Origin: Holophagales bacterium UBA5066
GTDB lineage: Bacteria; Acidobacteriota; Thermoanaerobaculia; UBA5066
Length of the DNA stretch: 16,130 nt
Direction: 5' to 3'
Assembly (NCBI GenBank): GCA_002414905.1
Contig: DIAY01000143.1
Location: forward strand, 1 to 16,130
Under the pieces are notes generated by a model that had not been told where the DNA came from, ran no database searches, and saw nothing but the letters and a program-made list of their open reading frames with translations. Positions 1 to 6,948 of this stretch are shown here, in pieces (positions within the stretch are counted from its first letter, which is position 1; the number at the start of each line of letters is the position of its first letter). Both the position numbers and the translations under genes were made by a program.

Positions 1-317
1 CGGATGCCGGTGTGACCCGAGTCGAAGACGCCCGAGACGTTTGCCCCGAGCGCGCCCACGATCCGGCCCAGGCCGCTGACCCGCGCGTGGGGAAGAGCGA
101 CCGAACCGAACGAAGTCGAGCCGGCCCCTTCACGGTTCCGGATCCCTTCGAGGGCCGCATCGGCGGCTTCCGGGGAAAACCCTTCCTCGAGCAGGACCGG
201 CCGGAGGAGACGGTCCACGGCCTCTTCCGGACCCGGGGCCCGAAAGCCCGCCTCTACTTTCCCACGCGCCAGAATCGTCGAGAGCCGGGTCTCGACCGAC
301 AGCTCCCGCATCGACAC
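1..317 (-). CDS. PTS EIIA domain protein (fructose/PtsN type), 5' part only
   Basis: Reading the minus strand from about position 317 to the window edge gives an open frame of about 105 residues with no stop, so the gene continues beyond base 1. The segment RNREGAGSTSFGSVALPHAR, around residues 58-77 counted from the ATG at 311, matches the phosphorylation loop of type-2 PTS EIIA domains (family pattern RE..GST..G.GIA.PHAR). His75 would be the phosphoacceptor. The family takes phosphate from HPr for sugar uptake or, as in PtsN, for regulation; which applies cannot be told because the C-terminal part is missing. A GGAGGA Shine-Dalgarno lies six bases before a GTG at 317, which favours that start over the in-frame ATG at 311. 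The gene is divergent from the symporter at 405. Confidence 0.82.
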   Translation of the reverse strand, partial: MSMRELSVETRLSTILARGKVEAGFRAPGPEEAVDRLLRPVLLEEGFSPEAADAALEGIRNREGAGSTSFGSVALPHARVSGLGRIVGALGANVSGVFDSGHTGI

Positions 318-404
318 GCAGGATCCTCCACGTCGGCATGATCCTTCCGCAGCTCCGGAGAGGCAAGTGGAAACGGCCCGGTCCCGCTAAGATCGGCGCC
401 CAGC

Positions 405-2174
405 ATGAGCCTTTCGCTTCTCGACTGGGGAATCGTCCTCGCCTACTTCGCGCTGTCGATCGGGATCGGCCTCAAGTTCACGAAGAAGGGCGGCGAGTCC
501 CTCGAGGAGTACTTCGTCGCCGGCCGTTCCGTTCCCTGGTGGCTCGCGGGCTCCGCGATGATCGCCACGACCTTCGCGGCCGACACGCCGCTCGTCGTAA
601 CCGGGCTCGTCGCCAGCCACGGCATCGCTGGCAACTGGCTCTGGTGGAACATGGTCCTGAGCGGGACGCTCACCGTGTTCCTCTACGCCCGGCTCTGGCG
701 GCGGGCCCGCGTCATGACCGACGTGGAGTTCGCGGAGATCCGCTATTCGGGGAAGCCGGCGAGCTTTTTGCGCGGCTTCCGCGCGCTCTACCTCGCCCTC
801 CCGATCAACCTCATCATCATGGGCTGGGTCACGCTCGCGATGGTGAAGATCCTGGGTATCGCGCTCGGGATCTCGCCGATCTGGGCGGTCGGCATCTGCT
901 TCGTCGCCACCGTGGCCTATTCGGCCGCCGCCGGAATGAGGGCCGTCCTCTGGACCGACCTCGTTCAGCTCGGCATCATGATGACAGCCGTTACCGTCCT
1001 CGCGGTCTATGCCGTCGACGCCGTCGGCGGGATGGGTGCGCTGAAGACCGGCCTGGCGGCGCACTTCGGCTCTCTCGACGCGGCGCTCTCGATCCTCCCT
1101 CCCGCCGGGTCCCCCTGGATGCCGGCCATCGCCCTCTTCACGTTCCTCGCCGTCCAGTGGTGGGCCGCGTGGTATCCGGGGGCCGAACCGGGCGGTGGCG
1201 GCTACGTGGCGCAGAGGATCTTCTCGGCGAAGAGCGAGCGGGACGGGGTCCTGGCAACGCTCTTTTTCAACGTCGGCCACTACGCGTTCCGCCCCTGGCC
1301 CTGGATCGTCACCGGCCTCTGCACGGTTCTTCTCTACCCGGGCGGCGTGGAGGTCGCCGGAAAGATGGACGTGGAGGCGGCCTACGTGAAGGCGATGGTC
1401 GACCTTCTCCCGTCGGGCTGGAAGGGGTTTCTCCTCGCGGGCTTCGCGGCGGCCTACATGTCGACGATTGGCACCCACCTCAACTGGGGAGCGAGCTACC
1501 TCGTCAACGACGTCTATCGCCGTTTCCTGAAGAAGGAGGGCACGGAAAAGCACTACGTCCTGGTCGCGCGCCTGACGACGATTTTTCTTTTCCTCGCCTC
1601 GATCATCGTCACGCTCAACCTGGGGACGATCGCGGAGGCCTGGCTGTTCCTCCTCGCCCTCGGGAGCGGGACGGGCCTCGTCCTCATCCTTCGCTGGTAC
1701 TGGTGGCGGATCAACGCCTGGAGCGAGATCTCGGCGATGGCCGCCTCGATGGTGGTCTCGCTCGGCGCGATGCGATGGTTCAAACGCCCCGGCGCAGTCG
1801 CCGCCGGGCCGGGAGCCGACTTCGAGGCGCAGGCGAAGACGATGCTCGTCACCGTCGTCGTGTCGACGCTCGTCTGGGTCGCCGTGACCTTCCTGACGAA
1901 GCCCGAGCCCGAGGAGAAGCTCCGCGCGTTCTACGAACGGGTCCGTCCGGGCGGCCCGGGCTGGGCCCGCATCTCCACGGCGATGGGGCTCGGTCGCGAA
2001 GGGATTCCCGGCGGAGCGCTCTCCTTTGCGAACTGGGGCCTCTCTGCCGTTCTCGTCTACGCTGCCCTCTTCGGCATCGGCAAGATCGTCCTCGGCGCAA
2101 CCGCGGCCGGTCTCGGGCTCCTCGCCCTGGCCGCAGCCTGCTTCGCCCTCGTCATGCGGAACCTGCGGAGCTGA
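405..2174 (+). CDS. Sodium:solute symporter, SSS family
   Basis: This 589-residue polytopic membrane protein of the LeuT-fold SSS family moves an organic solute into the cytoplasm with Na+. Family hallmarks are visible: EEYFVAGRSVPWWLAGSAMI near residues 34-53, AAGMRAVLWTDLVQLGIMM near 175-193 (the classic SSS signature region), and MSTIGTHLNWGASYLVNDVY near 352-371, the helix that contributes the second Na+ site in characterised members. About 12-14 hydrophobic segments are present, with a longer polar linker near 500-540. The length is normal to slightly long. The substrate cannot be predicted; sugar, proline, pantothenate and other specificities share this fold. The ATG at 405 is the only plausible start, though its Shine-Dalgarno is weak. 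The last 23 bp overlap the convergent sdpI-like gene. Confidence 0.93.
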   Translation: MSLSLLDWGIVLAYFALSIGIGLKFTKKGGESLEEYFVAGRSVPWWLAGSAMIATTFAADTPLVVTGLVASHGIAGNWLWWNMVLSGTLTVFLYARLWRRARVMTDVEFAEIRYSGKPASFLRGFRALYLALPINLIIMGWVTLAMVKILGIALGISPIWAVGICFVATVAYSAAAGMRAVLWTDLVQLGIMMTAVTVLAVYAVDAVGGMGALKTGLAAHFGSLDAALSILPPAGSPWMPAIALFTFLAVQWWAAWYPGAEPGGGGYVAQRIFSAKSERDGVLATLFFNVGHYAFRPWPWIVTGLCTVLLYPGGVEVAGKMDVEAAYVKAMVDLLPSGWKGFLLAGFAAAYMSTIGTHLNWGASYLVNDVYRRFLKKEGTEKHYVLVARLTTIFLFLASIIVTLNLGTIAEAWLFLLALGSGTGLVLILRWYWWRINAWSEISAMAASMVVSLGAMRWFKRPGAVAAGPGADFEAQAKTMLVTVVVSTLVWVAVTFLTKPEPEEKLRAFYERVRPGGPGWARISTAMGLGREGIPGGALSFANWGLSAVLVYAALFGIGKIVLGATAAGLGLLALAAACFALVMRNLRS

Positions 2175-2841
2175 GCCTCCGGAAAAGAGCGAAAGAGAAC
2201 CCGACCGGCACGACGATTATCGTCGCGAGCGCCGCGCCGAAAACGAACGGCCCGGCACCTCCCGGCAGGAAGACGCCCACGAGCATCGCGAGGCCGCCGG
2301 CGACCCAGATCGGCGCCGCGAGCCGATGGGTCCGGGTCCAGACCTCCTCGCTGGCGAGCGTCCAGGGCGTTCGGATTCCGATGAACCAGTTGTGCCTGAG
2401 CTTCCCCATGCTGTTGCCGAGGACGACGAAGACGACGGCCACGATCGCCCCGACCCCCTTGCCGGAGTCGATGCCCTTTCCGAGCGTGCCGAAAGTGACC
2501 ACGAGGTGGAACGCGACGATCATGAGAGGCAACAGCCAGCGGAAGAGCTTCAGTGTCTCCGGGAAGCGCACGTAGTTCTTCTTCAGAGGATCGGCCAGCG
2601 GCAGGACGAGAAGAACCAGCCAGAGGACGAGCGCGATCGCCGGCATCAGGAGGGCGTTCTCCCAGGCCGGGCCAAACCGGTCCGCCTCGCCCGCGATATT
2701 CCAGTGAACGGGAACCCGCTCCGGAAGGCGCGGCATCGCCCAGAGGCCGACGCCAATGTCGGCGAGGAGGACGGCGAGGAGGGGCACGTCCCCCCTCAGG
2801 AGTGCGCGATCGATGCGATAGGCCGGCTCACTTGCGTCCAT
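2152..2841 (-). CDS. SdpI-like membrane protein (DUF1648 + SdpI domains)
   Basis: This 229-residue protein has about six hydrophobic segments. The N-terminal part carries the DUF1648 pattern LPERVPVHWNIAGEADRFG (residues 39-57). The C-terminal part has the SdpI-family motif GNSMGKLRHNWFIGIRTPW (142-160), followed by VWTRTHR (167-173). In Bacillus subtilis, SdpI gives immunity to the SdpC toxin and sequesters the repressor SdpR at the membrane; most homologues in other phyla have no known toxin. No sdpC-like toxin gene is visible here. The ATG at 2841 lies inside the 3' end of the ArsR-family gene (14-bp overlap), so translation is probably coupled. The stop overlaps the convergent symporter gene. 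Family assignment is firm; an immunity role is inference. Confidence 0.88.
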   Translation of the reverse strand: MDASEPAYRIDRALLRGDVPLLAVLLADIGVGLWAMPRLPERVPVHWNIAGEADRFGPAWENALLMPAIALVLWLVLLVLPLADPLKKNYVRFPETLKLFRWLLPLMIVAFHLVVTFGTLGKGIDSGKGVGAIVAVVFVVLGNSMGKLRHNWFIGIRTPWTLASEEVWTRTHRLAAPIWVAGGLAMLVGVFLPGGAGPFVFGAALATIIVVPVGFSFALFRRLSSAGSA

Positions 2842-3118
2842 GGTTCTTCTTCTTTCGTTCCGTCATCCCGAGGAGGAACCCGAGGGCCTCCTGGAAGACC
2901 GTGGTGTCGAGGGAGTAGACGATGTTCTGGCCGCGCCTCACGTCCTGGACGAGACGCGCCTGCTTGAGGAGCGAGAGGTGGTGCGAGATCGAGGGCTTGG
3001 TCATGTCGAACCTCTCGGCGATCTCGCCGGCGTTGAGGTCTCCCTCTCGCAGATACTCGAGGATGCGGCGCCGCGTCGGATCGGCGAGCGCCTTGAAGAC
3101 GAGGCCGGGGTCGCTCAC
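2828..3118 (-). CDS. ArsR-family transcriptional repressor, SdpR-like
   Basis: This is a 96-residue winged-helix protein. It begins with VFKALADPTRRRILEYLREG (residues 7-26), the typical ArsR helix 1-2 pattern. The recognition helix-turn-helix lies at about 30-53 (AGEIAERFDMTKPSISHHLS), and the wing at about 54-70 ends in IVYSL. No cysteine metal-binding motif (ELCVCDL type) is present, so metal sensing is unlikely. This fits the SdpR autorepressor branch, which is paired with SdpI. The start is a GTG overlapping the hydrolase stop as GTGA, and the 3' end overlaps sdpI by 14 bp, so all three genes should be translationally coupled. The inverted repeats at 4484-4509 upstream of the operon are its likely operator (inferred). 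A lysine/arginine-rich tail ends the protein. Confidence 0.92.
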   Translation of the reverse strand: MSDPGLVFKALADPTRRRILEYLREGDLNAGEIAERFDMTKPSISHHLSLLKQARLVQDVRRGQNIVYSLDTTVFQEALGFLLGMTERKKKNHGRK

Positions 3119-4461
3119 CGGTCCGTGCGTGCCGGCAGCGACCGGGCCCAGGCCTCAAGCGCCTCCACGGCGTCGATCGAAACGTGCCCTGGCCTTTCGT
3201 ACTCGGCCGGGGTCGAGGGTCCTTCCCCCTCGACGAGCAGGTGGTTCAGCTTCGGGAGGAAGAGGAACGACGCGTTCGGCGACGCCGCGAGCACCTTCTT
3301 CCATCCCTCGAAGTCCTTCGTCGTCACCTGGTAGTCGCGGCCACCCTGCAGAACCAGAATCGGAATCTTCAGCTCTCTGGCAGCTGCCACCTGGTCGTAG
3401 CCCGCGAGGTCGAGCCAGTAGGACGCGGGCGCTCCCAGGAGGAGAGTCCCGGCGGCGGGGAGCTTCGCCGGGTCGAGCGCCCGGATACGGGCGATCTCGT
3501 GCCTCATCGCGTCCGCCTGCTCCTTCTTCATCGAACCCACGGAGACGAGGTAGTCGATCTGCTCAATCGCGAGGACGTCGAGCGGGCGGGTGTTGCCGGC
3601 GACGATGGCGATCCCCGCGAGCTTTCCGTCGGCTGCGGCGATCCGCGGCGTGAGCATCCCTCCGAGGCTGTGGCCGAGAAGCGCCACCCTCCCCGGGTCG
3701 ACCTCGGGCTGGCCTCTCAGGAGCATCGCCGCGGCGAGGGCGTCTTCGACGACCTCCTCCTTCACCGTGAGCGCGAGGCCGCTCATCCGGGCCCCGTGCA
3801 CCTTCGTCCGCTTCTCGTAGCGCAGGACGGCGACCCCTCGGACTGCGAGCCCTCCGGCAAGGTCCCGGAAGACCTTCGTTCCTCCGGCAGTCTCGTCGCG
3901 GTCGTGCGGTCCGGACCCGTGGACGAGGACGAGTCCGGGAAACGGTCCCTGGCCGGCAGCCGGGAGAGTCAGCGTGCCCGGCACGGCCCACTCGCCGGAC
4001 CCGACCACCACCTCGCGCTCCCGCGTCTTCGCCACGTCGGCGTACGCCGCAGGGCTCCACGCTTCGGGCGGCGGCCCCGGGAGAATCCTCAGGCCGGCGA
4101 TCCGCCCTTCGGCGTCGAAGGCCAGCCGGAGCGAGACAGAGGCCCTTTCGTACGTCGCGGGGATCCACGCGCCCTCGATCCCTCCTTCGGCCCTCACGAC
4201 GGGCTTCCCGAAGGCCTTCAGCGCGCCGAGCTGCTCGGGCAGGGCGTTCCAGACGGCCCGGAACTGCTCCGACGGGAGCGCGGCCGCCATCTGTGGCGAG
4301 AACCGCGCGAAGACGGCGTCCAGGTCGCCCTTCGCGAGGAGGTCCGCGACGCGGCCGGCCAGCTCCCCGGCGCCGACCGCGTGGGCGGGCGTCGGCGAGG
4401 GGGCGGGGGGCGGGACAGCGAGGGCGAGGAGAAGCGAAAAGAGGCGAAGGGCTGAAGTCAC
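3115..4461 (-). CDS. Exported alpha/beta hydrolase with N-terminal DUF3887-like domain
   Basis: This 448-residue protein begins with a signal-peptide-like segment (hydrophobic core about 6-16, then a Pro/Ala-rich stretch with a possible AHA cleavage site near 26-28). Residues about 31-125 resemble DUF3887, a cone-like domain often found before hydrolases. From about 150 onward is an alpha/beta-hydrolase fold: HGSG at 181-184 (oxyanion region), the nucleophile elbow GHSLGG with Ser265, an acid in GGRD (Asp376) and His407 in LNHLL, giving a complete Ser-Asp-His triad. It is probably an esterase or peptidase-like hydrolase acting outside the cytoplasm; the substrate is unknown. The GTG start at 4461 has a strong GGGAGG Shine-Dalgarno. 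As first gene of the SdpR/SdpI-like operon, it should be controlled by the repressor encoded directly after it. Confidence 0.88.
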   Translation of the reverse strand: MTSALRLFSLLLALAVPPPAPSPTPAHAVGAGELAGRVADLLAKGDLDAVFARFSPQMAAALPSEQFRAVWNALPEQLGALKAFGKPVVRAEGGIEGAWIPATYERASVSLRLAFDAEGRIAGLRILPGPPPEAWSPAAYADVAKTREREVVVGSGEWAVPGTLTLPAAGQGPFPGLVLVHGSGPHDRDETAGGTKVFRDLAGGLAVRGVAVLRYEKRTKVHGARMSGLALTVKEEVVEDALAAAMLLRGQPEVDPGRVALLGHSLGGMLTPRIAAADGKLAGIAIVAGNTRPLDVLAIEQIDYLVSVGSMKKEQADAMRHEIARIRALDPAKLPAAGTLLLGAPASYWLDLAGYDQVAAARELKIPILVLQGGRDYQVTTKDFEGWKKVLAASPNASFLFLPKLNHLLVEGEGPSTPAEYERPGHVSIDAVEALEAWARSLPARTDR

Positions 4462-4483
4462 GGGACCTCCCTGATTTCAATGA

Positions 4484-4509
4484 TTAGATAACTATCTAAA
4501 TAAAGATAG
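4484..4509. promoter_or_regulatory. Putative SdpR/ArsR operator: overlapping inverted repeats
   Basis: TTAGATA-ac-TATCTAA (4484-4499) is a perfect 7-2-7 inverted repeat. It shares its right half with a second one, CTATCT-N6-AGATAG (4492-4509). The block is strikingly AT-rich compared with everything around it. It covers the -10 box and predicted start site of the hydrolase-sdpR-sdpI promoter, which is where an autorepressor would sit. The binding protein (the ArsR-like product of 2828-3118) is inferred from position. Confidence 0.68.
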
Positions 4510-4531
4510 ACCCTGCATGCTTCCTCGTCAA
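4503..4531 (-). promoter_or_regulatory. Sigma-70-type promoter for the hydrolase-sdpR-sdpI operon
   Basis: On the minus strand TTGACG (4531-4526, 5/6 match to the -35 consensus) is followed by exactly 17 bases and TATCTT (4508-4503, 4/6 match to the -10). The predicted start near 4496 lies about 35 bases before the GTG at 4461. The -10 overlaps a half-site of the inverted repeats, consistent with repression by blocking RNA polymerase. Confidence 0.6.
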
Positions 4532-4566
4532 GGGTGGATATGATTTCCACGCTCCCAGCTCCCTTC

Positions 4567-4573
4567 GAGGAGG
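4567..4573 (+). promoter_or_regulatory. Strong ribosome binding site for the EthD-like gene
   Basis: GAGGAGG stands six bases before the ATG at 4580 and fixes that start. An out-of-frame ATG at 4534 has no comparable site. Confidence 0.65.
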
Positions 4574-4579
4574 CCGGCC

Positions 4580-4966
4580 ATGCTCAAGTGGGTCCAGTGC
4601 GTCCGCCGCCGTCCCGACCTGACCGCAGTCGAATTTCGCCGTCACTTCAGGGGGTACGGGGAAGAGCTCCTCGCCCTCGGCGCAGAGCTCGGTGCCGTTC
4701 GGGTCGAGCTGAGCGCTGTGCCCGCGGAGGGCGCCCACCCCGGGTGGCCGCTCGGGTGCGGCTCGTCAGTCCCCTTCGACGGTCTCGCCGAGGTGCACTT
4801 CCCCGGGAGCGCACCAGATTTCTTCGAGGCTCTCGAACGGCCGGGAACGAAGGCGCGCGCGGAACGACTCCTCACGCTCCAGGAGAATTTCGCCGATATC
4901 CCCCACTCCTGCTCCTTCCTCGCGTCGCAGGAAGTGGAGGTCTCTTTCCCTCCCGCCTGCGCCTGA
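4580..4966 (+). CDS. EthD-like dimeric alpha-beta barrel protein
   Basis: This small cytoplasmic protein of 128 residues starts MLKWVQCVRRRPDLTAVEFR and continues RHF, the usual EthD/ferredoxin-like opening (strand, then RRPDLT..EF before the first helix). A second half at about 66-122 (GLAEVHFPGSAPDFFEAL, later NFADIPHSCSFLASQEVEV) has the matching strand-helix-strand pattern and the late His seen in EthD proteins. EthD was first found in ethyl tert-butyl ether degradation clusters; most members have no assigned reaction and may be small oxygenase-like or accessory proteins. The gene is a singleton, divergent from the hydrolase operon across a 118-bp gap holding the operator, so shared control is possible but unproven. 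It is convergent with the lipid-kinase gene. Confidence 0.72.
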   Translation: MLKWVQCVRRRPDLTAVEFRRHFRGYGEELLALGAELGAVRVELSAVPAEGAHPGWPLGCGSSVPFDGLAEVHFPGSAPDFFEALERPGTKARAERLLTLQENFADIPHSCSFLASQEVEVSFPPACA

Positions 4967-5001
4967 CGCCTCCGTCCCCGGCGACGAAAGACGTTCCGCG
5001 G

Positions 5002-5907
5002 TCAGGCGCCGGACGGGACGAGGAACTGAACCCTGCCGCCCGCCGGACCGACGGTCACGGGCGTCCAGCCGGCGGCGTCGCCGTCGACCTGGACCTCCAG
5101 CTCGTAGCCCGCGAGGGAACGGGCCGTGAAGCTCCTCACCGGGAATCGCTCGACGCCCCGGACCCCGAGCTGCTCCGCCCGTCCGCGCGGCAGAAGCCGA
5201 TAGAACTGCATGAGGTCACCCCGGTCCTCCGACGTGAAGAGAACGAGGTCCAGAAGGTCGTCCCCGGGATCGGCGAAGGGCGAGAGGATCGCGTCTCCGG
5301 CGTACCGCCGCGTGTTCGTGGCGAGGACGAAGGTCGCGCGGCGAATGAACGGGTGGCCGTCCGCGTCGAGGCCGCACACCTCGATCGGCGGGAACTCGTA
5401 GCGGTACCACTCGAGCGTCGAGCTCCAGGCGTACCCCGCCCGTCCGAAGAGGCGTTTGAGGACCGGGCTCCCGCTCGACATGACGCGCCCGTCGAAGCCG
5501 ATCCCCGTGACGATGAGAGACGTCCGGCCCGCCGAGGGCCAGGTCGTCAGCGCCCGGGTCGCCGTCGAGGTCAGGAGGTCGACCGCCTCTTCGGGGCTCT
5601 TCCCGAGGCCGAGCTCGCGGGCGAGAACGTTCGTCGTTCCCATTGGAACGATCGCGAGCGGCACGTCGCTCCCGACGAGCGCTCTCGCCGCCTCGGAGAC
5701 GGTCCCGTCGCCTCCGGCAACGGCGACGAGGTCCGGCCCTTCCGCGAGCCTCTCCGTCACGAGGTCGGTCGCGTGGCCGGGCCGCTCGGTCGGAAGGAGC
5801 GAGAGCACGACGTCACGGTCCCTCGCGCGTTCGGCGAGCGCCGCCATCTGCGCCGTCCGGTCGCGCCCCCCCGCCGCGGGGTTGTAGACGAGGAGACCGC
5901 GCCTCAC
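5002..5907 (-). CDS. Diacylglycerol/lipid kinase family protein (DAGK catalytic domain)
   Basis: This 301-residue protein of the DagK/YegS/sphingosine-kinase family phosphorylates a lipid hydroxyl using ATP at the inner face of the membrane. Visible motifs are YNPAAGG (8-14), the nucleotide-binding GGDGT (65-69), PMGTTNVLAREL (88-99), GIGFDG (135-140) and, in the C-terminal beta domain, ATNTRRYAGDAILSPFADPG (196-215) with the acidic DDLLD after it, then QVDGD at 273-277. The length is typical. The actual lipid (diacylglycerol, undecaprenol or another) cannot be told. The GTG start overlaps the ruvB stop as GTGA, making this the last gene of the ppiD-ruvA-ruvB operon with coupled translation. 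Confidence 0.9.
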   Translation of the reverse strand: MRRGLLVYNPAAGGRDRTAQMAALAERARDRDVVLSLLPTERPGHATDLVTERLAEGPDLVAVAGGDGTVSEAARALVGSDVPLAIVPMGTTNVLARELGLGKSPEEAVDLLTSTATRALTTWPSAGRTSLIVTGIGFDGRVMSSGSPVLKRLFGRAGYAWSSTLEWYRYEFPPIEVCGLDADGHPFIRRATFVLATNTRRYAGDAILSPFADPGDDLLDLVLFTSEDRGDLMQFYRLLPRGRAEQLGVRGVERFPVRSFTARSLAGYELEVQVDGDAAGWTPVTVGPAGGRVQFLVPSGA

Positions 5908-6932
5908 GCCGGGCCGTCAAAGAGGGGGCCCGTCCCCATCCGGGGAGGCAGACCGAGGTGCCGGTACGCGAGCGCCGTGGCGACGCGCCCTTTCGGCGTC
6001 CGCGTCAGGAAGCCCGACTGCAGGAGGAACGGTTCGTAGAGGTCCTCGAGGGTCCCCTTGTCCTCGCCGAGCGAGTGGGCGAGGGCCGACAGGCCCACCG
6101 GTCCCCCGCCGAAGCGGTCGACGATCGTCCCGAGAATCCTCCGGTCCAGCTCGTCGAGCCCGAAGTGGTCGACCTCGAGCCGGTCGAGGGACGAGCGCGC
6201 CCCCGCAGCCGAGATCCGGTTCTCTCCGGCCACCTCGACGAAGTCGCGCACGCGGCGTAGAAGCCGGTTCGCGATGCGGGGCGTCCCGCGGCTGCGTCTC
6301 GCGATCTCGCCGGCTCCGTCCTCGTCGATCGGGCAGCCGAGGATCTCGGCAGAGCGCAGGACGATCGTCTTCAGCGACGCCGTGTCGTAGTAGTCGAGGC
6401 GGTGCGTGATGCCGAATCGGGCCGTGAGCGGCGTCGAGAGAAGTCCCGCGCGCGTCGTCGCGCCGACGAGCGTGAAAGGCTGGAGACGCAGCTCCACCGT
6501 CCGCGCGGCGGGACCGGTGCCGATGACGAGGTCGAGCTTCCCGTCCTCCAGGGCCGGGTAGAGGATCTCCTCGACGGCCGCCGGGATGCGGTGAATCTCG
6601 TCGATGAAGAGGATGTCTCCCGGACCGAGGTTCGTCAGGATCGCGGCGAGGTCCCCCGCCTTCTCGAGGACGGGACCCGCCGTCACCCGGACCTGGGCCC
6701 CCATTTCGCGCGCGATGATGTGGGCGAGCGTCGTCTTCCCGAGGCCGGGAGGGCCGAAGAGGAGGACGTGGTCGAGCGGCTCGCGCCGCCGCCGTGCGGC
6801 GGCCAGGAAGACGCCGAGCGTCTCCTTCAGCTTCGTCTGGCCGACGAAGTCGCCGAGGGCCGCCGGCCGAAGCGTTCGTTCCGGCTCGCGCTCCTGGGGC
6901 TCCGGGCTGCCCGCGAGAAGGCGTTCATCCAT
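5904..6932 (-). CDS. ruvB: Holliday junction branch migration ATPase RuvB
   Basis: RuvB is the AAA+ motor that, as hexamers docked on RuvA, drives branch migration of Holliday junctions in recombinational repair. The 342-residue sequence is full length. Walker A is GPPGLGKT (60-67) and Walker B is LFIDEIHR (108-115). Sensor 1 is GATTRAG (157-163), the STPLTARFG region (166-174) holds the expected arginine finger Arg172, and sensor 2 is RGTPRIANRLLRRVRDF (215-231). A winged-helix DNA-binding domain closes the protein (about 255-330, with LYEPFLLQSGFLTRTPKGR). The ATG has a good GGAGG eight to nine bases upstream. It follows ruvA by 16 bp and overlaps the lipid-kinase gene by 4 bp. No ruvC is visible in the window. 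Confidence 0.98.
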   Translation of the reverse strand: MDERLLAGSPEPQEREPERTLRPAALGDFVGQTKLKETLGVFLAAARRRREPLDHVLLFGPPGLGKTTLAHIIAREMGAQVRVTAGPVLEKAGDLAAILTNLGPGDILFIDEIHRIPAAVEEILYPALEDGKLDLVIGTGPAARTVELRLQPFTLVGATTRAGLLSTPLTARFGITHRLDYYDTASLKTIVLRSAEILGCPIDEDGAGEIARRSRGTPRIANRLLRRVRDFVEVAGENRISAAGARSSLDRLEVDHFGLDELDRRILGTIVDRFGGGPVGLSALAHSLGEDKGTLEDLYEPFLLQSGFLTRTPKGRVATALAYRHLGLPPRMGTGPLFDGPA

Positions 6933-6948
6933 CGTCTCGCCCTCCTCC

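Noticed and set aside
338..2575. Long plus-strand frame of 745 codons spanning the symporter and beyond
   Set aside because: It is an out-of-frame shadow of the symporter, rich in Arg, Pro and Gly, with no recognisable domain. The frame at 405-2174 has clear family motifs.
2152..4531. A full toxin/immunity system with an SdpC-like toxin
   Set aside because: No small secreted toxin or SdpA/SdpB maturation gene is present between or beside these genes. Only the repressor, the SdpI-like protein and a hydrolase are seen.
4959..5009. 9-bp inverted repeat GCGCCTGAC/GTCAGGCGC around the convergent stops, as a possible bidirectional terminator
   Set aside because: The 33-base loop and absence of a T-run make an intrinsic terminator unlikely. 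The symmetry arises because both genes end in GCGCCTGA.
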